Shown: positions 34,400 to 45,263 of the stretch, piece after piece
Numbering within the stretch: the first letter of the stretch is position 1
How the letters are laid out: each line of letters opens with the position of its first letter
NCBI RefSeq assembly: GCF_000801105.2
Contig: NC_079511.1
Location: 19,801,792-19,865,791 of the forward strand
Source: Raphanus sativus
Taxonomy: Eukaryota > Streptophyta > Magnoliopsida > Brassicales > Brassicaceae
Reading direction: 5' to 3'
DNA: 64,000 nt
Translations under genes and position numbers: made by a program
Notes under the pieces: generated by a model
The model's database searches: none
Told to the model about the DNA's origin: nothing
The model's input: only the letters and a program-made list of their open reading frames with translations

Positions 34400-34870
34400 T
34401 AATGCCTTAGTGAAGAGGTCGGCTGAGTTCTCGCTGGATCTGACTTGGAGTACCTTGACCTCTCATTCTTTCTGAAGATCGTGGATGAAGAAGAACTTGG
34501 GGAGAACATGCTTAGTCTTGTCACCCTTGATGTAACCATCTTTGAGCTGAGTTATGCAGGCCGCATTATCTTCGTAAAAAACGGTCGGCTCGTCTTTACC
34601 ATCCGTGATTCCACATGCTGTCCGAATATGGTGTGTCATGAGTCTCAACCCGACACACTCTCTGCTTGCTTCATGAATTTCCAATATCTCTGAGTGATTG
34701 GATGATGTGGCTGATATGATCTGCTTGGCTAATCTCCATGAAATGGACGTGTCTCCATATGTGAAAACATAGCGGTTTGGGACTTAGCACTGTGTGGGTC
34801 GGATTGGTAACCTGCGTCAGCAAAATGCTTTCATGATATTCATGGTCCATTTGGATCATATGGTTTATCT
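34400..34870 (-). pseudogene. Copia RNase H fragment, left arm
   Basis: Minus strand reads IHEASRECVGLRLMTHHIRT, FYEDNAACITQLKDGYIKGD and KTKHVLPKFFFIHDLQ, the C-terminal half of copia RNase H. Stops and frame breaks are present. The reverse transcriptase that should precede it is absent. Confidence 0.85.
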
Positions 34871-37800
34871 CTCTTAGATAAATTCGACCATGAATGTCTT
34901 TGTATGTCCATGATCTGTCCGGATCATGACATCATCCATAATCCATCTGGATTATGATCTTGTCCACTATATATCTTATTCATATCCTTTGACCAAAACT
35001 CTTTATGAACTTTTAGTATATGTTCACGGTCTGTTCATGAAGTGGCTATTGTGTTATAGTTTGAAGTTTAATCAAAACTAAACCACCTTTTGGTCAATAG
35101 GACGTTCCTCTCACTTGGATGGTTTAGGCCGGATTTAAGACCTAGAGGAACTGGTCGGAACAAGCTGGACGGGATGGATTGGTCGGGACCAATGATGATT
35201 AAGGTCGAACTAGGTCGGACATGATTCTAGTCGGTATGGTTCCCTTTGGTCGTGAATCTGATGGATTCTCAGACCATTTGATCAATCTATTCTTGGTACG
35301 TTGGATCATAGATCCCAACATTCATATACGGCTAATGATCTCTACTATAGATCATCGTAGTCTCTTCATAGCCTTTCCAAGAATCAATCATCTTAATCAT
35401 CTTTTCTTTAAGTATAAACACAAGGAATATATTGACTACTATATGGACTGATCTGAAACGTTCTTATAGAACTTTCTACTAAGCATCACTTAGTCTTATC
35501 ATATCGTGTGTACATACACGCATGCAGCTGCATTTCAGTCCATGAACAACGCAGGAACGATGTTGTTCTATGAGAACTTCTTTCTCATTTCTCAAGGTAT
35601 CTTATGTTACCTTTATATATATCCAGTGAGATATCAATTGTCTACTACATCTTTCTTATATGCCCAGATCTTTATCAATTTCGATATTGGGTAGTAGCAT
35701 TCACCACATAGGAATTTATTTCCTTGTTCCTTAGTCCCTGTGAGTATCCTTGTGTGATTTAGCCATTCCATTAAATGCTTCATGTAGCAACATGTACGAC
35801 CACTGGTCTGTATTTTCATGTTCTACTGCTCACGATTTTCTTTTACTCACAAGACTCATCTGTTCACTGGTTAGATGGCGTCTATCTTATGTATTTGGCC
35901 AATACGCTCATCTCATACATTCTTTGGGTTTAACTCCACGTCCCATTTTATTCTCTATGAGTACTCTTACGTGGGTTAGTGATCCTCGCATATCTCTTAT
36001 GCTCAAGTGCTTTTTCTTTATCACTTATGAGTGTGTGTATGTGTCGACACTTTATATAATGTTCCATTGCGTTCTATCGCGTTCTAGACATGATACAATC
36101 GATTGAGATTTTATTATTATCAGGATCATTGAATACTTTGTAGTTTGCAAGGCTACATTGTATGATACCTGTACCTTAGGACCGGCCGGTCTTATCTCAT
36201 TGTCTAGTATGGTTTCTCTTTCATGAACACGGATCTATCATTATGAGCACCTTATCTCTTTCTATCCGAGGTTCCTTATATATGGAACATACTGGTCTAT
36301 CTTGTATAGACTTCTATAGCAACTTGATTATGTCTCTACTAGGACATTTATATAGTGGTGCTAAGCTGGTATGACTTAGTCATTCTTTCGGGTATGTCTG
36401 GCTATCATTATTTCTTTGTTTATGGACGTCCAGTACATATATATCTGGTCTGAGGATCTTTGCCAAGACTTGGATGGTTAAAACCATTCCACTTTCACTT
36501 TCTATTTACCAGCTTATAGCTTTCTCCATGATGTTGGATAGTCGGATTCATCTTGTATGTAATCCGTGTACCTTGGCCACAATATGATCACCTTTGTTGG
36601 GCTCATGGTCTCATTAAATTCGTGGGAGAAAGATCATGTTCTCTTATCCAACATATATTCCCGATTTTCATCTCATCCTTAGATGAGGTATTCCATCCTA
36701 GATGGCACATAGGTATGTGGTGGTTTATTCATAGACTCTTAGGATGGTCTATATTTGGATTATGACCCTTTATCATCTTTAGACGGGAATATCTATGCTC
36801 ACTTTATATGGCCTGATGTATCTTATCTTTCATACATGTATTCTTGTGGTGTACCCAAGCTTATAGACTTTTGAAGTCTCAACCTTATAGGTTATGCCTT
36901 ATACGGCCAAGCTATAATGCCTTATGGCCTTCGGCCAAGCTTATCATGTTCGGGTTTTATAGTATGGTCATGGACCACACGGAGTGTTTATTCTCCCCTC
37001 ATGAACATGCTATAAAATAGGTTTGTTTGTCCTCACTTAAACGTAATGCTTGGACGGCCAGCATGTCATGGTTTTAGACCATGATACACGAATTTGTGGT
37101 CTGGTCATGATCACGGGTTTTGTCCTCACTACCCTCATGATCAGATTATACTTTCGTGTTGCTTGGAACAATGAAGCCTACTGAGTTTCCCTTGTGTACA
37201 TGTTTCACAACGTGAGATCTTATGGGATAACTCTTTGTGCCTTAGTAATTTTAAACTTTGCATCAAGTTCGGACCAGAATGGCTAATCCGGTCATGCCAT
37301 AAAGTGTATAAATTCGTTGGTGAACCTTACTGGTTACCTAGGCTTTTATGCCTTATCACACTGATCCTTAGCATAGTATTAGATCAGTAGGGAGAATGTA
37401 GTCTCGACCTCTCTTATATATATGCCTTTGGCGATTTTCATAAGCTAAAGGGACATTTCCTTTTGCTTTGCCCATTGGTTTATTATAGAAACCATTTTGA
37501 TGTGGCTTGTAATGCCATTTCGACCTTTACTCCCTCCTCGGCCATGATTGGATCTACAACCACGGTTATTGTGGTATCCTTGTCCACGGCCAGTGGGGAT
37601 TTTGGGTCTCTCTCAATGGGTCTTAGGTGATAAATTTTGTGCCTCTTAAGGCCATGCCTTAGGCGTGGTGGTCTAGACATACTCTTCTCGAGTTTTCATT
37701 CTCATTTGTCAATCAAAAATATTTTTCAAGCAAATCAATCAAGATAAAAGAAAAACTTTTATTAATGCTATGAAATTTGAATGACAAATTATATTTAAAA

Positions 37801-37901
37801 GAAAACACCAAATCATAAGTATGAAATCAGAATGTCAAAAGGCTTAAACAATAGCCGGCCAGTCCATAATAACATTTTGGACGTGGCTCACATTTGGTTC
37901 T

Positions 37902-38325
37902 CTATTCAATGAATAAACCAATCTCATCATTTATATGAGTCCACCCGAATTTTCTTTTCTTAGCTTCTTCAGCATCACCGTATATCATCTCACATTGACA
38001 CTCAGCACTTATCTCCATAACATAGTCGAGTTTGTCGAGGTTGACTTTCCTTTTCTGCTTCTTTTCCTCAAGAGCTGAAAGGTATGAGAGAAGGTCGTAA
38101 TAGGTTGTGAAACCTTTAGCCTTCTGTGATAACAACACTTCCTTTGAATGGATCGTGTCACGAGTCTTGCTTAACAAGTCATAGTTTGTTATCACTTCAC
38201 CACATAGTTTAAGACTATAAGTGATTCTCATAAGATCAAAGTGATAGTCATCCACGGATTCATAATCCTGGAACCTCAGAGCCTTCCATTCTTTCATGGA
38301 CTCATCTAGTAATGGCTCGAAGATC
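37902..38325 (-). pseudogene. gag middle-to-end, left arm
   Basis: Encodes EPLLDESMKEWKALRFQDYE through KKRKFGWTHINDEIGLFIE, ending with a stop. It begins abruptly at the junction 38326-38329, so the N-terminal about 100 gag codons are missing here. Upstream residues in the open frame come from antisense of the polypurine tract region and are not gag. Confidence 0.85.
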
Positions 38326-38391
38326 ATGGCATTACAATCTCGGTTTTTAACGAGATAGCATCTTACACGCATAATGGACATCAAGGGGAAG
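38326..38391 (+). other. Extra polypurine-tract segment before internal LTR
   Basis: Reads atggcattacaatctcgg...catcaaggggaag and is repeated before the last LTR (47856-47921). It shows that the internal LTR was once a 3' LTR. Confidence 0.85.
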
Positions 38392-38629
38392 TGTTATGAA
38401 TATTGTGTGATGTCTATTATGGAATGTTCTAGATTTACTTGTTCCCTACTCCAAGTTACTTGTTCCCTACTCCAAGTTATTAGACTTTGTCTCCAAGCTA
38501 TGTAATCCTATATAAGGAACTCATTACTCATGGAATAAGAACAATTCATTCATCTCTAAGTCATACGACTCTCTCTCTCTCTCTCTTTAGTTCGATCTAT
38601 TCTAAGACAAGAACACTAGGATTAGAACA
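38392..38629 (+). repeat. Internal LTR (L2)
   Basis: Nearly identical to 32518-32766 and 47922-48162, with a shorter (CT)n run. It is followed by a primer site and the intron-containing leader. Confidence 0.9.
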
Positions 38630-39019
38630 CGTTATCAGCACGAAACTCTAAACCCTAACTAAAATCCGGCGACCACAAAAACCCTAATTTCAGCCGCAAC
38701 TTCAAACCGCCATATCTCCCTAACCGTGAGGATAAAGACGACGAGCCACCCACCAAACTGAAGCTCTTGACGAGGCGAATCCAGCGCCGCAGACCACGCA
38801 GTGATCGGACTCCAGACGCGCCGTCACCTTCCAGTGCAAGCCGCGCCGTCAACAAACTCGGAGATCATCCCAAAACCCTAGCCGCCACTTCCTCTCTCTA
38901 GATCTTCTTACATCCGATTTTCTTTAATCTTGATACTAATTCAACTTTGAATATTTCTTTGTTGAATAATTAAGGTTTCTAAGAGAGGAACCAAGGAGAA
39001 AAGATCGGCAAAGATTAAG
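38630..39019 (+). other. Leader copy C (first exon)
   Basis: Primer site ttatcagcacga then leader, ending aagattaag directly before gtaagatc, a GT donor. Confidence 0.8.
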
Positions 39020-39189
39020 GTAAGATCTCAAGAACCCTAATCTTTACTTGTGGTTCAAGAAATTCGGGTTTCAAACTTCTCTTCATCTTAAATCCGATTT
39101 AAATGTTTTTGCGATTTGATTTGGTTGATTTTAGTTCTTGTTTTATTTTAAAATCAAAACCCTAAACCCTTAATAATTTTACATGACTT

Positions 39190-39438
39190 TAGTTTTGTAT
39201 GGACAACAAGTGATACCCCTTTAAGGATGACACGCTATATGTCCAAACAAAATTTAAGGTCAATGTTTAACATAATCCTAAAATCAGATTTGAATTTTAA
39301 ACCCTAATCCTTAAAATTTAAATCCGATTTTAAGAAACCCTAAACCCTAAAATAAGCATGTGATTACATGACTTTCGTTTTGTATGGACAACAAGTGATA
39401 CCCCTTTAAGGATGACACGCTATATGTCCAAACAAAAC
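39190..39438 (+). repeat. Direct duplication of about 60 bp in the intron
   Basis: A block beginning tttgtatggacaacaagtga and ending atgtccaaacaaaa occurs at about 39195-39252 and again at about 39377-39434, each followed by a similar ...aaggtyaatgttt. Confidence 0.85.
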
Positions 39439-39464
39439 ATAAGGTTAATGTTTTCCACATCTTT

Positions 39465-39935
39465 TGGTCGATGATGCACACCATAGTGTGGCTAGACCAT
39501 GATTTTCTTTTAAGTCAATGATGCTTACCAATAGGTATGACTAGACCATATGAAGTAAAGGTCGATGATACGTACTCTTAAGTACGATTAGACCATAAAA
39601 CAAAATCAATGGTCGATGATGTTCACCCTCAGGTGCAACTAGATTTTTCACCCGTGATTCACGGTGATCATCCACGACGATCCGCATTGATCTATGATCC
39701 ATGATGATCCTCGATGATCCGCGATGATCTACGATGATCAGTGATCCAAGGTGATCCACGGTGATCCTCGATGATCCACGGTGATCCACAATCACCGGTG
39801 ATGGATGATGCGCACCACAGTGCAGCTAAATCACGATCCATTTTATTTGGTCGAGGAAGTGTACCGAATGGTACTACTAGACCATTAAACCGCATGGGTC
39901 GATGTAGCATACCATATGGTATGGCTAGACCATGC
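39465..39935 (+). repeat. Degenerate tandem repeats: ggtcgatgatg and GATGATCC units
   Basis: Units of about 60-70 bases of the form ggtcgatgat...gctagaccat recur from 39469 to 39935. Between 39660 and 39805 there is a compact minisatellite of about 10-15-base units built on (c)gatgatcc / ggtgatccac. Confidence 0.8.
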
Positions 39936-40220
39936 ACTCGTCCATCCCACTATTTTAAGGGATTTATAAATCAAACAAGTTGATTAAGAGATGGATGAGT
40001 TATGAGAAAGTAAATTTCTAAAGAGAATGCAAACTGGCCGTATGACCCTCTTATTTGTTTGCTGGCAATGTGATTTAATTGTGTAATAGCCGAATGACAT
40101 TGGTCACACAAGCCATATGGCTTTATTGTTTACATACTGGCCGAGTGCCTTTTATTTCTTGGATAGCCAATGGCATCAGAAATTGTATGTACTAACACAA
40201 ATCATTTTGATATGATTCAG

Positions 40221-41104
40221 ATGTCGAGACTCCATCACTCGGATTACCCAGCCCTTGATCTCAATGGAGACAATTACCTTGAATGGGCGATGAACACTTC
40301 AGCCGATTTAAAGTCTAAAGGACTTGGGAAGTGTATCAAATACGGCAATGATACCCTTGCATATGAAAGGCGTAGAGCTGTTTTGATAATGAGAAAGCAT
40401 CTCGTGAAGGATCTGTATGATGAGTGCAGTTACATCAACGATCCTTACGATCTCTGGTCGAGATTGAACACCATGTTCTTCGAGCCATTACTAGATGAGT
40501 CCATGAAAGAATGGAAGGCTCTGAGGTTCCAGGATTATGAATCCGTGGATGACTATCACTTTGATCTTATGAGAATCACCTATAGTCTTAAACTATGTGG
40601 TGAAGTGATAACAACACTGTAATAGATGAGTGCAGTTACATCAACGATCCTTACGATCTCTGGTCGAGATTGAACACCATGTTCTTCGAGCTATTACTAG
40701 ATGAGTCCATGAAAGAATGAAAGGCTCTGAGGTTCCAGGATTATGAATCTGTGGATGACTATCACTTTGATCTTATGAGAATCACCTATAGTCTTAAACT
40801 ATGTGGTGAAGTGATAACAAACTATGACTTGTTAAGCAAGACTCGTGACACGATCCATTCAAAGGAAGTGTTGTTATCACAGAAGGCTAAAGGTTTCACA
40901 ACCTATTACGACCTTCTCTCATACCTTTCAGCTCTTGAGGAAAAGAAGCAGAAAAGGAAAGTCAACCTCGACAAACTCGACTATGTTATGGAGATAAGTG
41001 CCGAGTATCAATGTGAGATGATATACGGTGATGCTGAAGAAGCTAAGAAAAGAAAATTCGGGTGGACTCATATAGATGATGAGATTGGTTTATTCATTGA
41101 ATAG
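40221..41104 (+). pseudogene. gag copy C with 196-bp internal duplication
   Basis: Starts MSRLHHSDYPALDLNGDNYL at the spliced acceptor. The frame stops after about 133 codons (GEVITTL) because 40419-40614 is duplicated at 40625-40820 with ten filler bases between. The second copy also has TGG to TGA in MKEWK. It then continues NYDLLSKTRDTIHSKEVLLS to GLFIE. Without the duplication and stop it would be a gag of about 230 residues of the UBN2 type. A degenerate RG-rich region follows at 41325-41522 in shifted frames. Confidence 0.88.
40419..40820 (+). repeat. 196-bp tandem duplication with 10-bp filler
   Basis: Both copies begin gatgagtgcagttacatcaa and end gtggtgaagtgataacaa; filler cactgtaata lies between. 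The left arm has no such duplication in the part it retains. Confidence 0.85.
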
Positions 41105-42719
41105 AGAACCAAATGTGAGCCACGTCCAAGATGTTATTATGGACTGGCTGGCTATTGTTTAAGCCTTTTGACATTCTGATTTCATACTTATGATTTGGTG
41201 TTTTCTTTTAAATATAATTTGTCATTCAAATTTCATAGCATTAATAAAAGTTTTTTTTTATCTTGATTGATTTGCTTGAAAAATATTTTTGATTGACAAA
41301 TGAGAATGAAAACTCGAGAAGAGTATGTCTAGACCACCACGCCTAAGGCATGGCCTTAAGAGGCACGAAATTTATCACCTAAGACCCATTGAGAGAGACC
41401 CAAAATCCCCACTGGCCGTGGACAAGGATACCACAATAACCGTGGTTGTAGATCCAATCATGGTCGAGGAGGGAGTAAAGGTCGAAATGGCATTACAAGC
41501 CACATCAAAATGGTTTCAATAATAAACCAATGGGCAAAGCAAAGCAAAAGGAAATGTTCCTTTAGCTTATGAAAATCGCCAAAGGCATATATATAAGAGA
41601 GGTCGAGACTACATTCTCCCTACTGATCTAATACTATGCTAAGGATCAGTGTGATAAGGCATAAAAGCCTAGGTAACCAGTAAGGTTCACCAACGAATTT
41701 ATACACTTTATGGCATGACCGGATTAGCCATCCTAGTCCGAACTTGATGCAAAGTTTAATTACTAAGGCACAAAGAGTTATCCCATAAGATCTCACGTTG
41801 TGAAACATGTACACAAGGGAAACTTAGTAGGCTTCATTGTTCCAAGCAACACGAAAGTATAATCTGATCATGAGGGTAGTGAGGACAAAACCCATGATCA
41901 TGACCAGACCACAAATTCGTGTAACATGGTCTAAAACCATGCTGGCCGTCCAAGCATTACGTTTAAGTGAGGACAAACAAATGTATTTTATAGCATGTTC
42001 ATGAGGGGGAGAATAAACACTCCGTATGGTCCATGACCATACTATAAAATCCGAACATTATAAGCCTGGCCGAAGGCCATAAGGCATTATAGCTTGGCCG
42101 TATAAGGCATAACCTATAAGGTTGAGACTTCAAAAGTCTATAAGCTTGGGTACACCACAAGAATACATGTATGAAAGATAAGATACATCAGGCCATATAA
42201 AGTGAGCATAGATATTCCCGTCTAAAGATGAAAAAGGGTCATAATCCAGATATAGACCATCCTAAGAGTTTATGAATAAACCACCACATACCTATGTGCC
42301 ATCTAGGATGGAATACCTCATCTAAGAATGAGATGAAAATCGGGAATATATGTTGGATAAGAGAACATGATCTTTCTCCCACGAATTCAATGAGACCATG
42401 AGCCAAACAAAGGTGATCATATTGTGGCCAAGGTACACGGATTACATACAAGATGAATCCGACTATCCAACATCATGGAGAAAGCTATAAGCTGGTAAAT
42501 AGAAAGTGAAAGTGGAATGGTTTTAACCATCCAAGTCTTGGCAAAGATCCTCGGACCAGATATATATGTACTGGACGTCCATAAACAAAGAAAGAATGAT
42601 AGCCAGACATACCCGAAAGAATGACTAAGTCATACCAGCTTAGCACCACTATATAAATGTCCTAGTAGAGACATAATCAAGTTGCTATAGAAGTCTATAC
42701 AAGATAGACCAGTATGTTC

Positions 42720-42724
42720 CATAT
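42720..42724. repeat. Nested-element target duplication catat (left)
   Basis: Equals 45766-45770 directly after the 3' LTR. Confidence 0.9.
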
Positions 42725-43509
42725 TGGTGTAGCCATGACCAGAGACATTGGAGAGCTGAGTGAGTCTGATGATGAAGAGCTGATTGAACCTGACTTAGAA
42801 GAGGAGCTTGAAGCTGATGAACCTGTACTGGACCTGAGAAGAGAAGCACCAGATGAGCTAGCTAGCTTGTGGAATGGACTAGTAACCAGATCAAAGCTGA
42901 GAGCACAAGTGAAGGGTCTCAAACACTTAGTCAATTTCGTGGATACAAGATCAGAAGGAGAGAACCAAGATAAACCAGCCTGTTGGTTTAATTTAATTGC
43001 AATGTAATTGGGCTGGGCTTATTTGGTTTTCTTGGTTTTCATTTAATTCAAACCAGAGACAAATTAGGATTAGTAAACCAATTTTAATTGGGATTAGGAG
43101 GGGATTTCGAAATTGCTAACCAAATTGGTTAGGTTAGACCTTGTTTTTGTTTTAAAACTCTCGGCAGCAGCCAAGAGAGACACAACTTTGAATCTAATAA
43201 TTTTACAGCAGCTTTGCTTGCTTTTGTCTCTTGCTTTCTCTGTTTAGCTTAAGAACATTGACCTCACTTAAAGGAAGGAATTCCTTGTGAATCCATCTTA
43301 GACAATACAGGGTGATTCTGTGTCTTTGAGTAGCAAAACAGCTTCTGAGCAATCCATAGCTCTTTAGCAAAGTTCATCATCAACATCTATCATCTATCCA
43401 CACGCCTTGAAGCAGATTGAGTCTTTGATTCTCTGTTTGCAAGGATTATCAAAGCTTTAACCCACCTACAAGAGATCCAGGGAGAGACAGCCATACCAGG
43501 GCTGCACCA
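42725..43509 (+). repeat. Nested element 5' LTR
   Basis: Starts tggtgtagccatgacc and ends ccagggctgcacca. It contains about 94 codons of an acidic coding segment that is used from the 3' LTR. Confidence 0.92.
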
Positions 43510-43592
43510 AGTGGTATCAGAGCCTCTTGAAGGTTAGGGTTTGAAGTTTTATCCTAGGATTTCGAAATCTATCAGTTAGCAAGCAGTATTCT

Positions 43593-45263
43593 ATGTCTGG
43601 ATATGGAGAAGAGCTTACAATTCCATCCTTCTATGGGAAGATTGATACAAAGGCATACCTGGATTGGGAAAAGAAGATGGAGTTTATTTTTGGCTGCAAA
43701 TACTACACTGAAAAGAAGAAGGTTTGTCTAGCAGTCACTGGACTCTGTGGAAGTGCATTCACATGGTGGCAAAGAGTTTCTCAGACAAGGAGATTTGAAA
43801 AAAAATCACAAATTACTTCATGGGATGAGATGAAGAGCTTGATGAAGAAGAGGTTTGTGTCACAGTGGAAACTTCCTGAACTAAAGCCAGAAGCAGCAAC
43901 AAAGCTAACTACTTTAGAACAGCTTGCCTGTTGGTCTAAACTACCATCAAAACCTGCTGGGAGAAGATCTGTTGTTCCTGATCTATCACTGAAACAAGAG
44001 GAGGAGAAGCTGCAAACTTCTATATTAGCTTCACCAATAAAACAGATTGAGGAGAGTCATGAAAGTGAATCAGAACCAACAACTCTTTGTCTAAAGCTAG
44101 AGGAGGAAGTACAAGTTGCAGAAGCTGAGTGTAGCCACGTGCCTGATCAAACAAAACAAGAAGAAGAAGTTCCTAAAGGGTCATCTAAAGCTCTTGAATT
44201 GGTGTTTTATACTGTTGAGCAAGGTGATAGTTTTAAGGGTTTATCTTGTGAGTTTCTGATCAGACCTATTGTATGTCTTCAGCTAAGCTTAGTGGAGCAT
44301 CTGAGAGTTGTTAAGGGCCTGCAACAAGTTATTTTTGAACCTGGAGGAAGCTTTTGTGTGTTTAGAAAAAGTCACAAAATTCTGGAACAGAAAGCAGCAG
44401 CCTTCAAGTTTGATTTGCAGAGTTCATTCACTCTTGAAGAAGAAGATTTGTGGTCAAATCTTTTTAAAGGGAGAGAGAATGGTGTGATCCAAACTAGTTG
44501 CAGAGAGAATGAAGGAGAGTCAGGAGGCAACAAGTCCTTTATCAGGTTCATAGCTGATCAGAACAAGCTGAGCAGAGCTAAACATGAACTGGTGGTGGTT
44601 AAAGAGAAGCCAGAACTGGAGGATGAGTATGGGGACCATACCACACGACCCCCTGACCATAAGGAGGTTAAACTGAGAGTACATGGTCTCATGTTCATCA
44701 GCAGGAAGTGTATAGGATCATCCTGGAGTGGAGCAGCCAGCTTTAAACTCAACAAAGTGGAGGAATCATCAACCTTAGAAGCTACATGCCTTGAGAAAAG
44801 TTTCAAGATATTGTTGAGACATGAAGAAGGATTGCAATACTTTGTGTTTGACCCTGGAGAGATTAGAGAAGTGATCATATCTCCCAAGGCCAGATCATGC
44901 AATCTGTTGTTGAGTGATCAAGGTTCTATCATCCTACAGAGCTTGGATTTGGAGACAAATCCTTTTAAAGGAGGAGGGGATGGTGTAGCCATGACCAGAG
45001 ACATTGGAGAGCTGAGTGAGTCTGATGATGAAGAGCTGATTGAACCTGACTTAGAAGAGGAGCTTGAAGCTGATGAACCTGTACTGGACCTGAGAAGAGA
45101 AGCACCAGATGAGCTAGCTAGCTTGTGGAATGGACTAGTAACCAGATCAAGGCTGAGAGCACAAGTGAAGGGTCTCAAACACTTAGTCAATTTCGTGGAT
45201 ACAAGATCAGAAGGAGAGAACCAAGATAAACCAGCCTGTTGGTTTAATTTAATTGCAATGTAA
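43593..45263 (+). CDS. Gag-type protein of nested element, 556 aa
   Basis: An intact ATG-to-stop frame starting 84 bases after the 5' LTR. Residues about 1-95 look like a Ty3/gypsy-type gag core (SYGEELTIPSFYGK-like start, YLDWEKKMEFIF, FTWWQRV, SWDEMKSLMKKRFV). The middle is rich in Glu and Lys with no zinc knuckle, protease or reverse transcriptase motif. A repeated motif (FEPGGSFCVF, FDPGEIREVI) suggests internal duplication. The last about 94 residues are encoded by the 3' LTR: an acidic stretch (ELSESDDEELIEPDLEEELE) then LWNGLVTRSRLRAQVKGLKH, which resembles the extreme C-terminus of gypsy polyproteins. The frame may therefore be a gag head fused to a pol tail after deletion of the catalytic part. 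Function in packaging is inferred from family only. Confidence 0.8.
   Translation: MSGYGEELTIPSFYGKIDTKAYLDWEKKMEFIFGCKYYTEKKKVCLAVTGLCGSAFTWWQRVSQTRRFEKKSQITSWDEMKSLMKKRFVSQWKLPELKPEAATKLTTLEQLACWSKLPSKPAGRRSVVPDLSLKQEEEKLQTSILASPIKQIEESHESESEPTTLCLKLEEEVQVAEAECSHVPDQTKQEEEVPKGSSKALELVFYTVEQGDSFKGLSCEFLIRPIVCLQLSLVEHLRVVKGLQQVIFEPGGSFCVFRKSHKILEQKAAAFKFDLQSSFTLEEEDLWSNLFKGRENGVIQTSCRENEGESGGNKSFIRFIADQNKLSRAKHELVVVKEKPELEDEYGDHTTRPPDHKEVKLRVHGLMFISRKCIGSSWSGAASFKLNKVEESSTLEATCLEKSFKILLRHEEGLQYFVFDPGEIREVIISPKARSCNLLLSDQGSIILQSLDLETNPFKGGGDGVAMTRDIGELSESDDEELIEPDLEEELEADEPVLDLRREAPDELASLWNGLVTRSRLRAQVKGLKHLVNFVDTRSEGENQDKPACWFNLIAM

Larger units (their letters stand above)
34184..38325 (-). 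repeat. Left arm of giant inverted repeat
   Basis: Inverted copy of about 40480-47868 without the nested element. Protein-level checks at 36553-36765 against 42239-42451 show five differences in 70 residues, so arms are highly similar. It carries gag (-), an RG-rich remnant (37483-37680), 2.7 kb of non-coding middle and RNase H (-). Confidence 0.85.
39020..40220 (+). other. 1201-bp leader intron of the element
   Basis: Begins gtaagatctc and ends atatgattcag immediately before the gag ATG (40221). Copies A and B lack exactly this segment, which is direct evidence that it is spliced. It holds a repeated block and a GATGATCC-type minisatellite. Confidence 0.85.

Noticed and set aside
34700..37480. 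Hidden reverse transcriptase or integrase in the arms
   Set aside because: No YVDD, DDE or zinc-finger motifs in any frame on either arm; only gag and RNase H remain.
35221..37680. Frames of 60-118 codons in the middle of the left arm
   Set aside because: No family motifs, different frames, mirrored in the right arm; they are chance frames in the non-coding middle.
39660..39805. GATGATCC array as CRISPR-like repeats
   Set aside because: Units are 10-15 bases, degenerate and without unique spacers; it is a minisatellite.
42714..43007. 97-codon frame as a separate gene
   Set aside because: It is the LTR-encoded tail of the nested element, with a chance ATG in the flanking sequence.
44558..45190. 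Minus-strand frames of 114 and 90 codons, Ser-rich
   Set aside because: Antisense shadows of the Glu/Asp-rich gag-type frame.
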